Assembly: GCA_030544685.1 (NCBI GenBank)
Contig: CP086683.1
Location: forward strand, 5,704,001-5,768,000
DNA from: Pseudomonas sp. B21_DOA
GTDB lineage: Bacteria; Pseudomonadota; Gammaproteobacteria; Pseudomonadales; Pseudomonadaceae
DNA length: 64,000 nt
Direction: 5' to 3'
Below, one piece after another: positions 18,502 through 29,308 of this stretch; position 1 is the stretch's first letter, and every line of letters begins with the position of its first letter. The notes below the pieces were generated by a model that was not told where the DNA came from, searched no databases, and saw only the letters and a list, made by a program, of their open reading frames with translations. The translations under genes and the position numbers were made by a program.

Positions 18502-18888
18502 TCAGCGACAGATCCCGAGGGACCCGCAAAAGGCGAATACGATACACCCGCAGTTGAGAAACAGTAAGGGCGACCTGCGGCCGCACGTCTTGTCAGCCCT
18601 GCGCGCGCAGCCGGTGATCAGGTGCAGCACGCCATCACCAATGGGCATGACACCTGCAACGCCGGCGGCACTCAGCGCCTGATGGTCGACCCGCGCCTCG
18701 TCCTGCAGCGTCACGCGCACCCGGGTCAGCGCCACCGGCTGCTGCGACTTGATGTTAGCCACACCGCCCAGCGCGGCAATGATCTCGGCGCTCAAACCGG
18801 CAACCGGTTCGGCGGCGACTTTAACTTCATCCGGGACCAGATCCGGCGTCAGTGCCTTCCAGAATGCCTGCTGCAATTTGTCGAACAT
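18502..18888 (-). CDS. Small EIIB-like PTS protein lacking the active-site cysteine
   Basis: It follows the fused PTS gene with a GGAG ribosome site. The start ATG 18888 is preferred. Residues 32-90 (LSAEIIAALGGVANIKSQQP, then TRVRVTL and ALSAAGVAGVM) match the glucose-type EIIB fold. In that fold a phosphorylated Cys normally precedes the TR motif. Here the position is Ala53 (PVALTRV) and there is no Cys anywhere in the folded part. The written frame continues to 128 residues with an unnatural tail. One lost base near 18605 would instead end the protein at about 98 residues (stop 18593-18595), a normal EIIB length. It may be a regulatory or decoy domain rather than a phosphate carrier. Confidence 0.7.
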   Translation of the reverse strand: MFDKLQQAFWKALTPDLVPDEVKVAAEPVAGLSAEIIAALGGVANIKSQQPVALTRVRVTLQDEARVDHQALSAAGVAGVMPIGDGVLHLITGCARRADKTCGRRSPLLFLNCGCIVFAFCGSLGICR

Positions 18889-18890
18889 GT

Positions 18891-21418
18891 TCAATTCTCC
18901 ATAACCGGCGAGGCATCGACTTTCGCCCCTTGAAACTGCTGCAAGGCTTCGCGCACGTCGGCGGCGCTTTCGAGGTTCGAGACCTGTTCGGCGATGATGC
19001 GACAGTCGGCCAGATTCACTTCGCGCACCGCCGACTTGATCGCCGGAATCAACGGCACGCTCACCGACAGCTCATCCACACCCAGCCCCAGCAGCAACGG
19101 CACTGCAAGGCGTTCAGACGCCATGGCGCCGCAAACGCCGACCCATTTGCCGTGGGCATGGGCAGCCTTCACCGTCATCGCGATCAGGCGCAGCACCGAA
19201 GGGTGAAAGCTGTCCGCCTGGCTGGCCAGACGCGGATGATCGCGGTCCATGGCGAGCGTGTACTGGGTGAGGTCGTTGGTGCCGATGGAGAAAAATCCAC
19301 GTGCGGCGCCAGCACATCGGCCATCAGCGCGGCGGCCGGCACTTCGATCATGATTCCCAGTTTCGGCAGGTGCGCCAGGCCCAGCATGCGCGCCTCCTGT
19401 TCGAGGATCTGCCGTGCCAGACGCAGCTCGGCCAGATTTGTGACCATCGGCAACATGATGTGCAGACGCGTCAGCTCCGAGCAGGCCAGCACGGCGCGAA
19501 ATTGCTCACGCAACAATTGCGGGCGCTCAAGGCACAGGCGAATACCGCGCAAACCGAGGAAGGGATTGGTTTCGCTGTCCATCGGCACGTAGGCCAGCGG
19601 CTTGTCGCCACCGACATCGAGGGTGCGCACCACCAGATTGTGTGCCGGCCCGATAGTGCGGGCGATGGCGCTGTAGGTGGCCACTTGTTCATCGTGGCTC
19701 GGCGCTTGCTGGCGACCCAGGTAGAGAAACTCCGAACGCAGCAGTCCAACGCCACTCGCGCCAAGCTCCATGGCCTGGGCGGTTTCTTCCTGCGAGGCAA
19801 CGTTGGCCGTGACTTCGATGTGCTGACCGTCACGGGTACAAGCCGCCTCGCTGGCCTGCGCCAGTTCCTGCTGATGACGCTGGCGCTGGCGCTCATGCCG
19901 CGTGCGCAATTGATCGATGGACTCGGCGTCAGGGTGCAATTGCAGTTCGCCTTTGTCGGCATCGAGCAGGACCCGCGTGCCATTGTCGAGCCCGAGCATT
20001 TGCAGCGGCATGCCACAGATCGCTGGCAAGCCACAGGCCCGCGCGAGGATCGCGACATGGCTGGTAGCGCCGCCGCCAACGGTGGCAAACCCCAGCACCT
20101 TGCGCGTATCGAGCCCGGCGGTCTGCGAAGGGGTCAGCTGATCGGCGATGAGAATTGTGTCGTCCGGCAACTCCAGCGCTTGCTCGTGCACACCAAGAAT
20201 CAGCCTCAGCACGCGCTGGCCGACATCATCCAGATCCGCCGCGCGTTCGGCCAACAAGGCATTGCCCAGCGAGCGGAACATTGCCGCCGTTGCATCGGTG
20301 CTGGTCTTCCAGGCGAATGCCGCGCTTTTGCCCGCGTCGATCAGCGCCCTGGCCTGATCCAGCAGGCTCGGGTCGGCCAGCAGTTCCTGATGCGCCTTGA
20401 AGATTTCCGCCTGCGCCTGGCCGCTGGCGGTGTCGCGCAGATGTTGCAGGGCCATGTCGGCTTCGATCAGGGCCTGGCTCAAGGCCTCCAGTTCGATTGG
20501 CGGCGCGGCGCCGAACTCGTTGACCAGTAGCGATGCTTCGACGATCTGCATGACTTGCCCCAACGCCGAACCGGGCGAGGCGCAGACACCGCGCAGGATG
20601 TTCGGCATTTCTGCTGCATCGGCTTCGACCGGTGCGGACGCTGTCACCGCTTCGCCGCAGCCTTCGCTCAGCAAGCGGCTCAGCGCTGCGACCGCTGCTT
20701 CGGCATCTTCACCTTCGGCGCTGACTTGTACGCTGTCGCCATGGGCCGTCTGCAACGCCATGATTGCCACCAGGGATTTGCCGTTGGCTTGCGCTTGCAG
20801 CTTGTGCAGATGGATGGTCGCTGAAAATGCTTTGGCCGCTTGGGCAAATACTGCCGCCGGCCGCGCGTGCAGGCCATTGGGATTGGGCAGGTTGATCGGC
20901 TGCGAGAACACCGCGTCTCCCGGCATCGGCGCTGGATGTTCGCCGACGGCTGCGCCGACCAGCACGTCTAGCACCGGCTGGCCCACCTCGACCCACCCGG
21001 TAGAGCCGATCAATGAATCGAACGGCTCGCCACTGACCACCAGCATCAAGGTCAACAAACTGCGCGCGTGCAGGGCAATGTAGTCAGCATCGAAGTCGAT
21101 CAGCGCCTGCCCCGCTTCGACCCGCTGCCCGGCTTCAACGCGGCGGGTAAATCCTTCGCCGGCGAGATTCACCGTGTCCAGGCCGATGTGCATCAACACC
21201 TGAACACCCGCATCACTGGTGATGGTGAGCGCATGCCCGCTGGTTTGCACATCGCTGACCACACCGGCCAACGGTGCGCAGAGCGTTGACGAAGTCGGAT
21301 CGATGCACAAACCGTCGCCGATGATCCGCCCGGCAAACACCGGGTCGGGCACCTGGTCCAGCGCCATCAGCACGCCGGATAAAGGCGCCAGCAGCTGCAA
21401 TTGTTGGGGTGTGGCCAT
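18891..21418 (-). CDS. Fused PTS phosphotransferase EIIA(Glc)-HPr-EI, frameshifted
   Basis: The restored length is about 842 residues. It provides the whole soluble phosphate relay in one chain. The EIIA(Glc) domain is residues 1-155 with His77 in VLMHIGLDTVNL. HPr is about 172-260 with His184 in NGLHARPAAV. Enzyme I is from about 273 with His454 in GGGATSHVAILAR, the PEP-binding block GASGVGLLRSEFLYLGR, and the C-terminal GVCGAMASE cysteine. One base is missing in AAAAA at 19291-19295. Restoring it gives HVDFFSIGTNDLTQYTLAMD. The start 21418 (MATPQQLQLLAPLSG) begins the IIA domain exactly. It should phosphorylate the trehalose permease encoded upstream in the same operon. PAO1 NagF has the same domain order. 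Confidence 0.92.
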
Positions 21419-21468
21419 GACATCACCTGAGCTTGTATTGATTGAATGAGCGGTCGCAGCCGCTTTGC

Positions 21469-22770
<1,302 letters not shown>

Positions 22771-22795
22771 TCAAAGGTTGTTATTCAGTTAAAAA

Positions 22796-24442
22796 TCAGG
22801 GGTCGGTCAGGTGCAGCACGAAGGATTCGTAAGGTCGCAACTGCAGCAATCGCGAGCGTTGCGGGCAGTCCGGGTAGTTGCTGATCAACAGGCGCTGCTC
22901 CTGGGCTTCGTCGATCAGTGCCGGTAGCTCGACCTCACATGCGGTGCCATAGAAATTGTTCACCACTAACAAGCGTTCTCCCGTCCCCTCGCGCAGGTAC
23001 GCCCAGACCTGTGGATGCTCCGGCAACAACTGGCGATAGATGCCATCGGAGATCAACGCTTCAGTGCGGCGTAAAGCGATCAGGCGCCGATAGTGATGCA
23101 GCACCGATTCCGGGTCGTGCAGCTGATGCGCGACGTTGATCTGCACAGCATTGGCCGGCACGCCAATCCAGGGTTCACCACTTGTGAAACCGGCGTTGTG
23201 CCCGGCGTGCCAGTGCATCGGCGTGCGCCCGTTGTCGCGGGACTTCTGCATGATCGCCGCCAGGTTGTCGAGGTCGCTGGTGCCGGCTTCACGCTTGAGG
23301 CGAAAGATGTTCAGGGTCTCGACATCGCGGTACTGCTCGATGCTCTCGAACCCCGGATTGGTCATTCCCAATTCTTCGCCCTGATAGACGAAGGGCGTGC
23401 CCTGCAGAAAGTGCAGCGCCGTGCCGAGCATCTTCGCCGACAGCTCGCGGTATTCGCCGTCATTGCCGAACCGCGAGACCACGCGTGGCTGATCGTGGTT
23501 ACACCAGAACAGCGCATTCCAGCCGCCACCCGCCTGCATGCCGGTCTGCCAGTCGGACAGGATCTGCTTGAGCTGAAGGAAATCGAAATCGGCGCGCACC
23601 CATTTTTGCAGGTTGGGGTAGTCGACCTTCAAGTGATGAAAGTTGAAGGTCATCGACAGCTCTTTCGACTGCGGATTGGAGTAACGAATGCAGTGTTCGA
23701 GGCGGGTCGAAGACATTTCCCCGACGTTGATCAGCTCATGCCCTTCAAAGACCTCGCGGTGCATTTCCTGCAAGTACGCATGCACGTTAGGCCCATCGGT
23801 GTAGAAGCGCCGACCATCGCTGTCGTCCTCGGGGAAGTCCGCCGGTTTCGAGATCAGGTTGATCACGTCCAGACGAAAGCCACCGACACCCTTGTCGCGC
23901 CAGAAACGCATCATCTTGAACACTTCGTCGCGGACCTTGGGGTTGTCCCAATTGAGATCCGCCTGGGTGTGGTCGAACAGGTGCAGATAATATTGGCCGG
24001 TCTGCGCTTCGTATTCCCAGGCCGAACCGCCGAACTTGGATTCCCAGTTGTTCGGCTGGTCGCGCCAGATGTAGAAGTCACGGTAAGGGTTGTCGAGGCT
24101 GCTGCGGGCCTGCTGGAACCAGACGTGCTCGATCGAGGTGTGGTTGACCACGATGTCGAGCATCAACTTGATCCCGCGTTTGCCCGCTTCGGCGATCAGC
24201 AGTTCACAGTCGGCCATGCTGCCGTAGCTAGGATCGACCGCGTAGTAGTCGCTGATGTCGTAGCCGTTGTCGCGCTGCGGAGAGCGCAGGAACGGCGTGA
24301 TCCACAGGTAATCGACCCCTAGCCATTGCAGGTAATCGAGCTTGGCGACGATGCCGAGCAGATCGCCAGTGGCGTTGCCCGCATGGCTGTGAAAGCTCTT
24401 CGGGTAGATCTGGTAGATCACCGAACGTTGCCAGTCTTGCAT
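22796..24442 (-). CDS. treC: Trehalose-6-phosphate hydrolase
   Basis: The product is 548 residues, a GH13 enzyme that splits trehalose 6-phosphate into glucose and glucose 6-phosphate in the cytoplasm. IYQIYPKSFHSHAGNATGDL opens the barrel. The nucleophile Asp192 is in GGFRLDVINLIS, the acid Glu242 is in INVGEMSST, and Asp317 is in FWCNHDQPR. It lies 21 bases after treB in the same operon. The sequence is intact and of family length. Confidence 0.95.
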   Translation of the reverse strand: MQDWQRSVIYQIYPKSFHSHAGNATGDLLGIVAKLDYLQWLGVDYLWITPFLRSPQRDNGYDISDYYAVDPSYGSMADCELLIAEAGKRGIKLMLDIVVNHTSIEHVWFQQARSSLDNPYRDFYIWRDQPNNWESKFGGSAWEYEAQTGQYYLHLFDHTQADLNWDNPKVRDEVFKMMRFWRDKGVGGFRLDVINLISKPADFPEDDSDGRRFYTDGPNVHAYLQEMHREVFEGHELINVGEMSSTRLEHCIRYSNPQSKELSMTFNFHHLKVDYPNLQKWVRADFDFLQLKQILSDWQTGMQAGGGWNALFWCNHDQPRVVSRFGNDGEYRELSAKMLGTALHFLQGTPFVYQGEELGMTNPGFESIEQYRDVETLNIFRLKREAGTSDLDNLAAIMQKSRDNGRTPMHWHAGHNAGFTSGEPWIGVPANAVQINVAHQLHDPESVLHHYRRLIALRRTEALISDGIYRQLLPEHPQVWAYLREGTGERLLVVNNFYGTACEVELPALIDEAQEQRLLISNYPDCPQRSRLLQLRPYESFVLHLTDP

Positions 24443-24463
24443 GGCGCGACTCCTTTATTGATT

Positions 24464-25906
24464 TCAGGCAACCCGGTAACCCGGACGGACGATCTTCATG
24501 CTCAGCACGCAGGTCAGGGCAAACGGCACGAGCATGGCGATCAGCATCCCGATGACGAACATCGGGATGAACTGCGGAACGATCGAGATGAAACCGGGCA
24601 AGCCACCGACGCCGATGGCCGAGGCCTGGATCTTGTTCAGCGAGAGGAACATGCAACCCAGCGCCGAACCGGCCAGCGCGGCGTAAAACGGAAACTTGTA
24701 GCGCAGGTTGACGCCGAACATCGCCGGCTCGGTGATGCCGAAATACGCAGAAATCGCCGAGGTCGAGGCCATGCTCTTGTCCCGCGCATTGCGCGTCATC
24801 CAGAACACCGCCAGTGCCGCACTGCCCTGCGCCAGATTGGACATGACGATCATCGGCCAGATGAAAGTGCCGCCCTGGCTGGAGATCAGTTGCAGGTCCA
24901 CGGCGAGGAACATGTGGTGCATCCCGGTGATCACCAGCGGCGCATACAACAGGCCGAAAATCAGACCGCCCACCAGCGGCGCCAGATCGAACAGCATCAC
25001 CAGCCCTTCGGTGATGTAAATGCCGATATGCCGGGTCACCGGGCCGATAATCGCCAACGCCAGCACGCCGGTGACAACGATGGTGGTGATCGGCACCACC
25101 AGCAACTGCACGGCGTTGGGCACGCGTGCGCGCAGCCATTTTTCGATCACGCTCATTACGTAGGCTGCCAGCAGGATCGGCAGGATCTGCCCTTGGTAAC
25201 CGACCTTTTCCACCTGGAACAGGCCGAGGATGTCGAAGTACGGCAACTGCTGCCCATCCAGCCCGGCAACGGCCTTGCCGTAATTCCAGGCATTGAGCAG
25301 ATCCGGATGCACCAGCATCAGACCGAGGACGATGCCGAGGATCTCGCTGCCGCCGAAGCGCTTGGCCGCCGACCAGCCGACCAGCGCCGGCAGGAACACG
25401 AACGAGGTGTTGGCCATCAGGTTGATCAGGCTCCACAACCCGTCGAGGTTGGGATAGGCATCGAGCAGGGTCTGGCCCTCGATGAACATGCCCTTGGCGC
25501 CGAGCAGGTTGTTGATGCCCATCAACAGGCCGGCAATGATCAGCGCCGGCAGGATCGGCATGAACACATCGGAAAACACCCGCACCAGCCGCTGCATGGC
25601 GTTTATCTTCTCGGCGCTTTTCTGTTTAACGTCGGCGATGGTCGATGCCGCAAGACCTGTCTGCTGGCGCAGTTCGGCATAAACCTTTTCCACATCACCC
25701 GGGCCGATGACCACTTGATACAACCCGCCGGTGAAGAACGAACCCTTGACCAGATCGACGCCATTGAGCGCGGCCACATTCACCAGCGCGGGGTTCTTCA
25801 GCGCCAGGCGCAAACGCGTGACGCAATGCGCCGCCTGCTCGATGTTGTCGCGGCCACCGAGGCTTTCCAGCAGCTCTCGGGCGATGTTCGGGTAGTCATG
25901 GCTCAT
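24464..25906 (-). CDS. treB: PTS trehalose transporter, EIIBC
   Basis: The product is 480 residues. It imports and phosphorylates trehalose. The N-terminal IIB domain has the phosphorylated Cys28 in AAHCVTRLRL. The C-terminal IIC domain has about ten membrane helices (VFMPILPALIIAGLLMGINN, FVFLPALVGWSAAKRFGG and others). It has no IIA domain, which must come from the fused IIA-HPr-EI protein downstream. The start ATG 25906 is preferred over 25945 because it begins at the IIB domain. It is the first gene of the operon, behind two operator palindromes. Confidence 0.94.
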   Translation of the reverse strand: MSHDYPNIARELLESLGGRDNIEQAAHCVTRLRLALKNPALVNVAALNGVDLVKGSFFTGGLYQVVIGPGDVEKVYAELRQQTGLAASTIADVKQKSAEKINAMQRLVRVFSDVFMPILPALIIAGLLMGINNLLGAKGMFIEGQTLLDAYPNLDGLWSLINLMANTSFVFLPALVGWSAAKRFGGSEILGIVLGLMLVHPDLLNAWNYGKAVAGLDGQQLPYFDILGLFQVEKVGYQGQILPILLAAYVMSVIEKWLRARVPNAVQLLVVPITTIVVTGVLALAIIGPVTRHIGIYITEGLVMLFDLAPLVGGLIFGLLYAPLVITGMHHMFLAVDLQLISSQGGTFIWPMIVMSNLAQGSAALAVFWMTRNARDKSMASTSAISAYFGITEPAMFGVNLRYKFPFYAALAGSALGCMFLSLNKIQASAIGVGGLPGFISIVPQFIPMFVIGMLIAMLVPFALTCVLSMKIVRPGYRVA

Positions 25907-25960
25907 GCTTGTTTTTCCGTCGTGGATTGTTGTTATTGGCAGCACGCCGAGAGGAAAAAT

Positions 25961-25976
25961 ACTCGTCTGTACGAGT
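25961..25976. promoter_or_regulatory. TreR operator, copy 1
   Basis: ACTCGT-CTGT-ACGAGT is an inverted repeat between divergent treB and treR. An identical copy lies 26 bases further on. Regulation by TreR is inferred from position and the GntR-like operator form. Confidence 0.8.
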
Positions 25977-25986
25977 TAATGCAACA

Positions 25987-26002
25987 ACTCGTCTGTACGA
26001 GT
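25987..26002. promoter_or_regulatory. TreR operator, copy 2
   Basis: This is an identical second ACTCGT-CTGT-ACGAGT. The 26-base spacing is about two and a half helical turns, so two TreR dimers would sit on opposite faces of the DNA. Confidence 0.8.
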
Positions 26003-26141
26003 TTGCATCCGTGGATGAACGTCAGAAACACGCGGATTCTTCCTACTCTGACCTAAGATGTTTTCCTTCGTCCGCATGGACAAACCCCTACCCTGCCCTT
26101 AAGGTTCGGGGTTTTGAGCACCGTCGGCACAGAGTCCAGCC

Positions 26142-26846
26142 ATGAGCAAATACAACCAGATCTACAGCGATTTGCTTGCCAGTATCACCACCCAGCGCTT
26201 GGAGCGCGGCGCCCGGCTGCCTTCCGAAACCGAACTGATGGACACCTATCAGGCCAGCCGGGGCACGGTGCGCAAAGCCATCGACCAGTTGCAGGAGCGC
26301 GGTTTCGCTCAGAAGATTCACGGCAAAGGCGCGTTCGTGCTGTCGACCAACCCGATCGAATTCCAGCTCGGCGGCATCGTCAGTTTTCAAGAGACCCACC
26401 CGCGACTGGGCAACGACGTCAGCACCGAAGTGGTCGAGATGTGTCAGGTGCCGCTTGAAGGTGCATTGCTTGAACATATCAATGCCGAACCCGGCAGCCC
26501 GATCACCCGGATCAAGCGGGTACGGCGCATCGACGGCAAACGCGTCATCCTCGACATCAACCACTTCGTCAGCGACGTGATCCCCGACCTGTCAGCAGAC
26601 ATTGCCGAACATTCGATCTACGCCCACATCGAACAGACCCTGCAACTGCAGATCGCCTACGCCCAGCGCACCATCGAAGCCGTGCCGTCCAGCAAAGACG
26701 ACCAACAACACCTGGACCTCGACGGCCAGAGCCATGTCATCGTGGTCAGCAACCAGACCTTCCTGCAGGACGGCCGCCAGTTCGAATACACCGAATCACG
26801 GCATACGCTGGACAAGTTCTATTTTTCGGATGTGGCGCGGCGGTAA
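26142..26846 (+). CDS. treR: GntR-family trehalose operon repressor
   Basis: The product is 234 residues with an N-terminal winged helix (IYSDLLASITTQRLERGARL, TYQASRGTVRKAIDQLQERG) and a C-terminal UTRA ligand domain. The ligand is probably trehalose 6-phosphate, as known for TreR of this family. It is divergent from the tre operon and separated by the twin palindromes. A terminator follows at 26985-27007. The frame is intact. Confidence 0.92.
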   Translation: MSKYNQIYSDLLASITTQRLERGARLPSETELMDTYQASRGTVRKAIDQLQERGFAQKIHGKGAFVLSTNPIEFQLGGIVSFQETHPRLGNDVSTEVVEMCQVPLEGALLEHINAEPGSPITRIKRVRRIDGKRVILDINHFVSDVIPDLSADIAEHSIYAHIEQTLQLQIAYAQRTIEAVPSSKDDQQHLDLDGQSHVIVVSNQTFLQDGRQFEYTESRHTLDKFYFSDVARR

Positions 26847-26984
26847 TGTCCGCTGGCAAGCGAGCCCGTTTCAAAATATGTGGTTGGCTGACAAGCCGCG
26901 ATGACCTCCGGTAGTATGCCGCCGTGGCTATGGAACACCTTCCTTCTATCCTCCATGAACTAGGGGTTCCGCTCTCCACACCGC

Positions 26985-27007
26985 GCCTGCTTATTGCAGG
27001 CGTTTTC
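26985..27007 (+). terminator. Rho-independent terminator after treR
   Basis: CGCCTGC-TTATT-GCAGGCG is followed by TTTT. Its place upstream of 27065 also argues against a start codon at 26924 for the next gene. Confidence 0.8.
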
Positions 27008-27064
27008 GTATCGATTGCACAGGTGAGCTTCAGCTCACTGGAAACGGCGACCAAGGAAGAAATC

Positions 27065-29140
27065 ATGATTAATCAGGAGCTGTTCCTGCGGCGCCGTACA
27101 AAACTGCACGTTCCTGCGGGCTCTGGCGGAGCCACACGCGCGCAGGTCGCATCAGCTGTCAAAGAAGTTACGGCGTTTCGATGCGTTCTCTCCGAGCCGC
27201 TGATCGAGCGAATCGGCACGCTCTCTGCGGTCGAACTCAAGAACTGGCTGCGTGAAGTCATTCGAGTCCTGCGGCGGCGCAGCGGTGCTCATGTACATCA
27301 CCGACCGTTTTATCCTGACTTCCCCAATCAAGTCCTCGAAGCGACAGAGGCGGAGTTGTATCTCAACGCCGTCATTCACTACCACACACTTCGGCGCCTG
27401 CCACCCAGCGAACAGGTTCGGCCAGCCATGCTTGAAGGCAACTTCATCCATTGGGTCATCGAACCGGGAAGTGTCAGCGAGTTCGAGGCATTGCTCGAGC
27501 CGCTGGTCTCATCACGCACCTCGCTGTCCGAAGAGGAAGCTGCGGATGTCGGCTGGTTTATCCGAACGTACAAAAACGATGTGTTCCGCCTGCTGCCAGA
27601 GACCATCCCGTTCCGCGAGATTCGCGCGCTGGTTGGTGCCGCGCTGATCCTGCATATCGGTGACGATGCCCGGGTCGAGGCCTTCCTTGAGCAAAATGTC
27701 GAAACGGCAACGGACGTGCTGCGCGTGGCGATCGCACTGCATGGTGGAGACGTGTCGCTGGCAACAGCGCAGACGCGCTTTGGCAAAATGAAACGCTCGA
27801 TGCGGCGCAAGCTGTTGCGCCTGCTCGACCGCACGCCCAACGCTACGGAAGATGTGATGCGCCAGGCCGAACGCTGGAAACGCCTGGCCGAAGTCCTGCA
27901 TCCAGGCGATTACGCTGAGAAGTATCCGCGAGCATTCGCGGCCATCACCGCAGCGCGACGCAACGATCCGCCGCCCTCGTTCGGGTCGCGTGTCGAAACG
28001 ATGCTTGCCCAACGCCAGATCGCCGCGCTTACGCCGGTGCTGCAGGATCGTCCCGGAGAATTCGCGCGCCGTCTGGACGTGATGTTACGGCGTGCCACAG
28101 AACCGGACGCGGTGCTCGACGCCTTTGCGGCTGTTGCGGCGCAAGTGTCCTCACCTGTGTTGCTGCAATTGCTGGCCCAGGTAAATGCCCCGCGTCCCCT
28201 GCCCTTGAGGGCGTTCACACCAAAAGGAGCGCTGGCGAAAGTCTTCGGCACTGCTGATCGTCGAGAGTCGATCGCACCGCAGGTATTGGCACGTGCCGCA
28301 CAGATTTGCGAGAACGCCCTGATCGCGCGTTTCACGTTGCTGCCACCACTGGGACGTTGTTTCATCGACCCGGCATTGCGCGACTACCGAGTGCCACTGG
28401 CACAGCGCGCCGCAGCGAAGTCGTTGCGCACGCTGGTACGCGGCAGTCGGTTGCCAATGCCCGATACGCGATTCATTCGCCTGTTTCTATGGTGGAAGAA
28501 TGGCCGTGACCGCACGGACATCGACCTGTCCGCCGCGTTCTTCGACAGCGACTTCGTCTTCAAGGAAGCAGTCGCCTATTACAACCTCAAAGGCTATGGC
28601 GGTTACCACAGCGGCGATATCGTCGACGCGCCTGAAGGCGCTTCCGAGTTCATCGACCTCGACCTTGATGTTCTTGCCGAGAAGGGTATCCGTTATGTCG
28701 TCACGTCCCTCAACTCGTTTACCTGGCAGCCATATTGCGACCTTCCGGAATGCTTTGCGGGTTGGATGGCCCGCGCCGACACGGCATCTGGCGAAGTATT
28801 CGAGCCGCGCACCGTAGTCGACCGCGTCGATATCGCCTCAGACACCGGTATCTGTCTACCCTTCGTGATGGACCTACAGGAGCGACGCATGATCTGGGCC
28901 GATCTGGGGCTGACTTCATCGCCCCGTTGGAACAACGTCGACAACAACCTCAGCGGGGTTTCGTTGATGCTGCGCGCCTTGGTGCATACACCACGGCCGG
29001 AACTGCACACACTTTTTGATTTGCATGTGCGGGCACGAGGTGAACGAGTGGCCTCTGCGGAGCAGGCGCAGACGGTGTTTGCGCCTGATCAAGGGTTGAC
29101 GCCGTTCGACACGGATCTGATTCGATCTGAATATCTTTGA
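27065..29140 (+). CDS. Orphan protein with TerD-like C-terminal domain (MXAN_6230/SCO0854-like)
   Basis: The product is 691 residues. The start ATG 27065 follows AAGGAAG at good spacing. A frame opening at 26924 would cross the treR terminator. Residues 1-460 are mostly helical, Arg-rich and unlike any fold I can name. From about 470 the chain resembles TerD: DIDLSAAFF (485-493, an acidic calcium-type loop), YYNLKGYGGYHSGDI, then EFIDLDLDVLAEKGIRYVV and FAGWMAR. I recall this combination from the MXAN_6230/SCO0854 family, whose members can carry a RING-type finger. No such cysteine cluster is visible here. No other ter genes are nearby. The role is unknown. A stress or surveillance function is only suggested by TerD biology. 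Confidence 0.65.
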   Translation: MINQELFLRRRTKLHVPAGSGGATRAQVASAVKEVTAFRCVLSEPLIERIGTLSAVELKNWLREVIRVLRRRSGAHVHHRPFYPDFPNQVLEATEAELYLNAVIHYHTLRRLPPSEQVRPAMLEGNFIHWVIEPGSVSEFEALLEPLVSSRTSLSEEEAADVGWFIRTYKNDVFRLLPETIPFREIRALVGAALILHIGDDARVEAFLEQNVETATDVLRVAIALHGGDVSLATAQTRFGKMKRSMRRKLLRLLDRTPNATEDVMRQAERWKRLAEVLHPGDYAEKYPRAFAAITAARRNDPPPSFGSRVETMLAQRQIAALTPVLQDRPGEFARRLDVMLRRATEPDAVLDAFAAVAAQVSSPVLLQLLAQVNAPRPLPLRAFTPKGALAKVFGTADRRESIAPQVLARAAQICENALIARFTLLPPLGRCFIDPALRDYRVPLAQRAAAKSLRTLVRGSRLPMPDTRFIRLFLWWKNGRDRTDIDLSAAFFDSDFVFKEAVAYYNLKGYGGYHSGDIVDAPEGASEFIDLDLDVLAEKGIRYVVTSLNSFTWQPYCDLPECFAGWMARADTASGEVFEPRTVVDRVDIASDTGICLPFVMDLQERRMIWADLGLTSSPRWNNVDNNLSGVSLMLRALVHTPRPELHTLFDLHVRARGERVASAEQAQTVFAPDQGLTPFDTDLIRSEYL

Positions 29141-29205
29141 GATCTGCGACAGGCTTACTGGCTTCTGAACACATAGCTGCGCCTGAAAGTTTTCGGCGCT
29201 ATCAA

Positions 29206-29242
29206 TAAAAAATGCCAGTCAGCAAAACTGACTGGCATTTTT
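29206..29242. terminator. Bidirectional terminator between the TerD-like gene and guaA
   Basis: AATGCCAGTCAG and CTGACTGGCATT form a 12-base stem with an A run before and a T run after, so it works for both convergent genes. Confidence 0.93.
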
Positions 29243-29308
29243 CCAGAGCATGGCTAAGCGCTTTTGAAACTGGCGCCTAGCGGAGGCCGGACGAGCCGGC
29301 TTCCTCCA

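Noticed and set aside
18502-18605. C-terminal tail of the small EIIB-like protein as real protein
   Set aside because: The tail has a Cys-rich hydrophobic sequence unlike EIIB, and one lost base near 18605 would end the protein at a normal length. This is not counted among the fourteen sites because no homopolymer run is involved.
26924-27064. Upstream start for the TerD-like gene
   Set aside because: It would place the treR terminator inside the coding region. ATG 27065 has a far better ribosome site.
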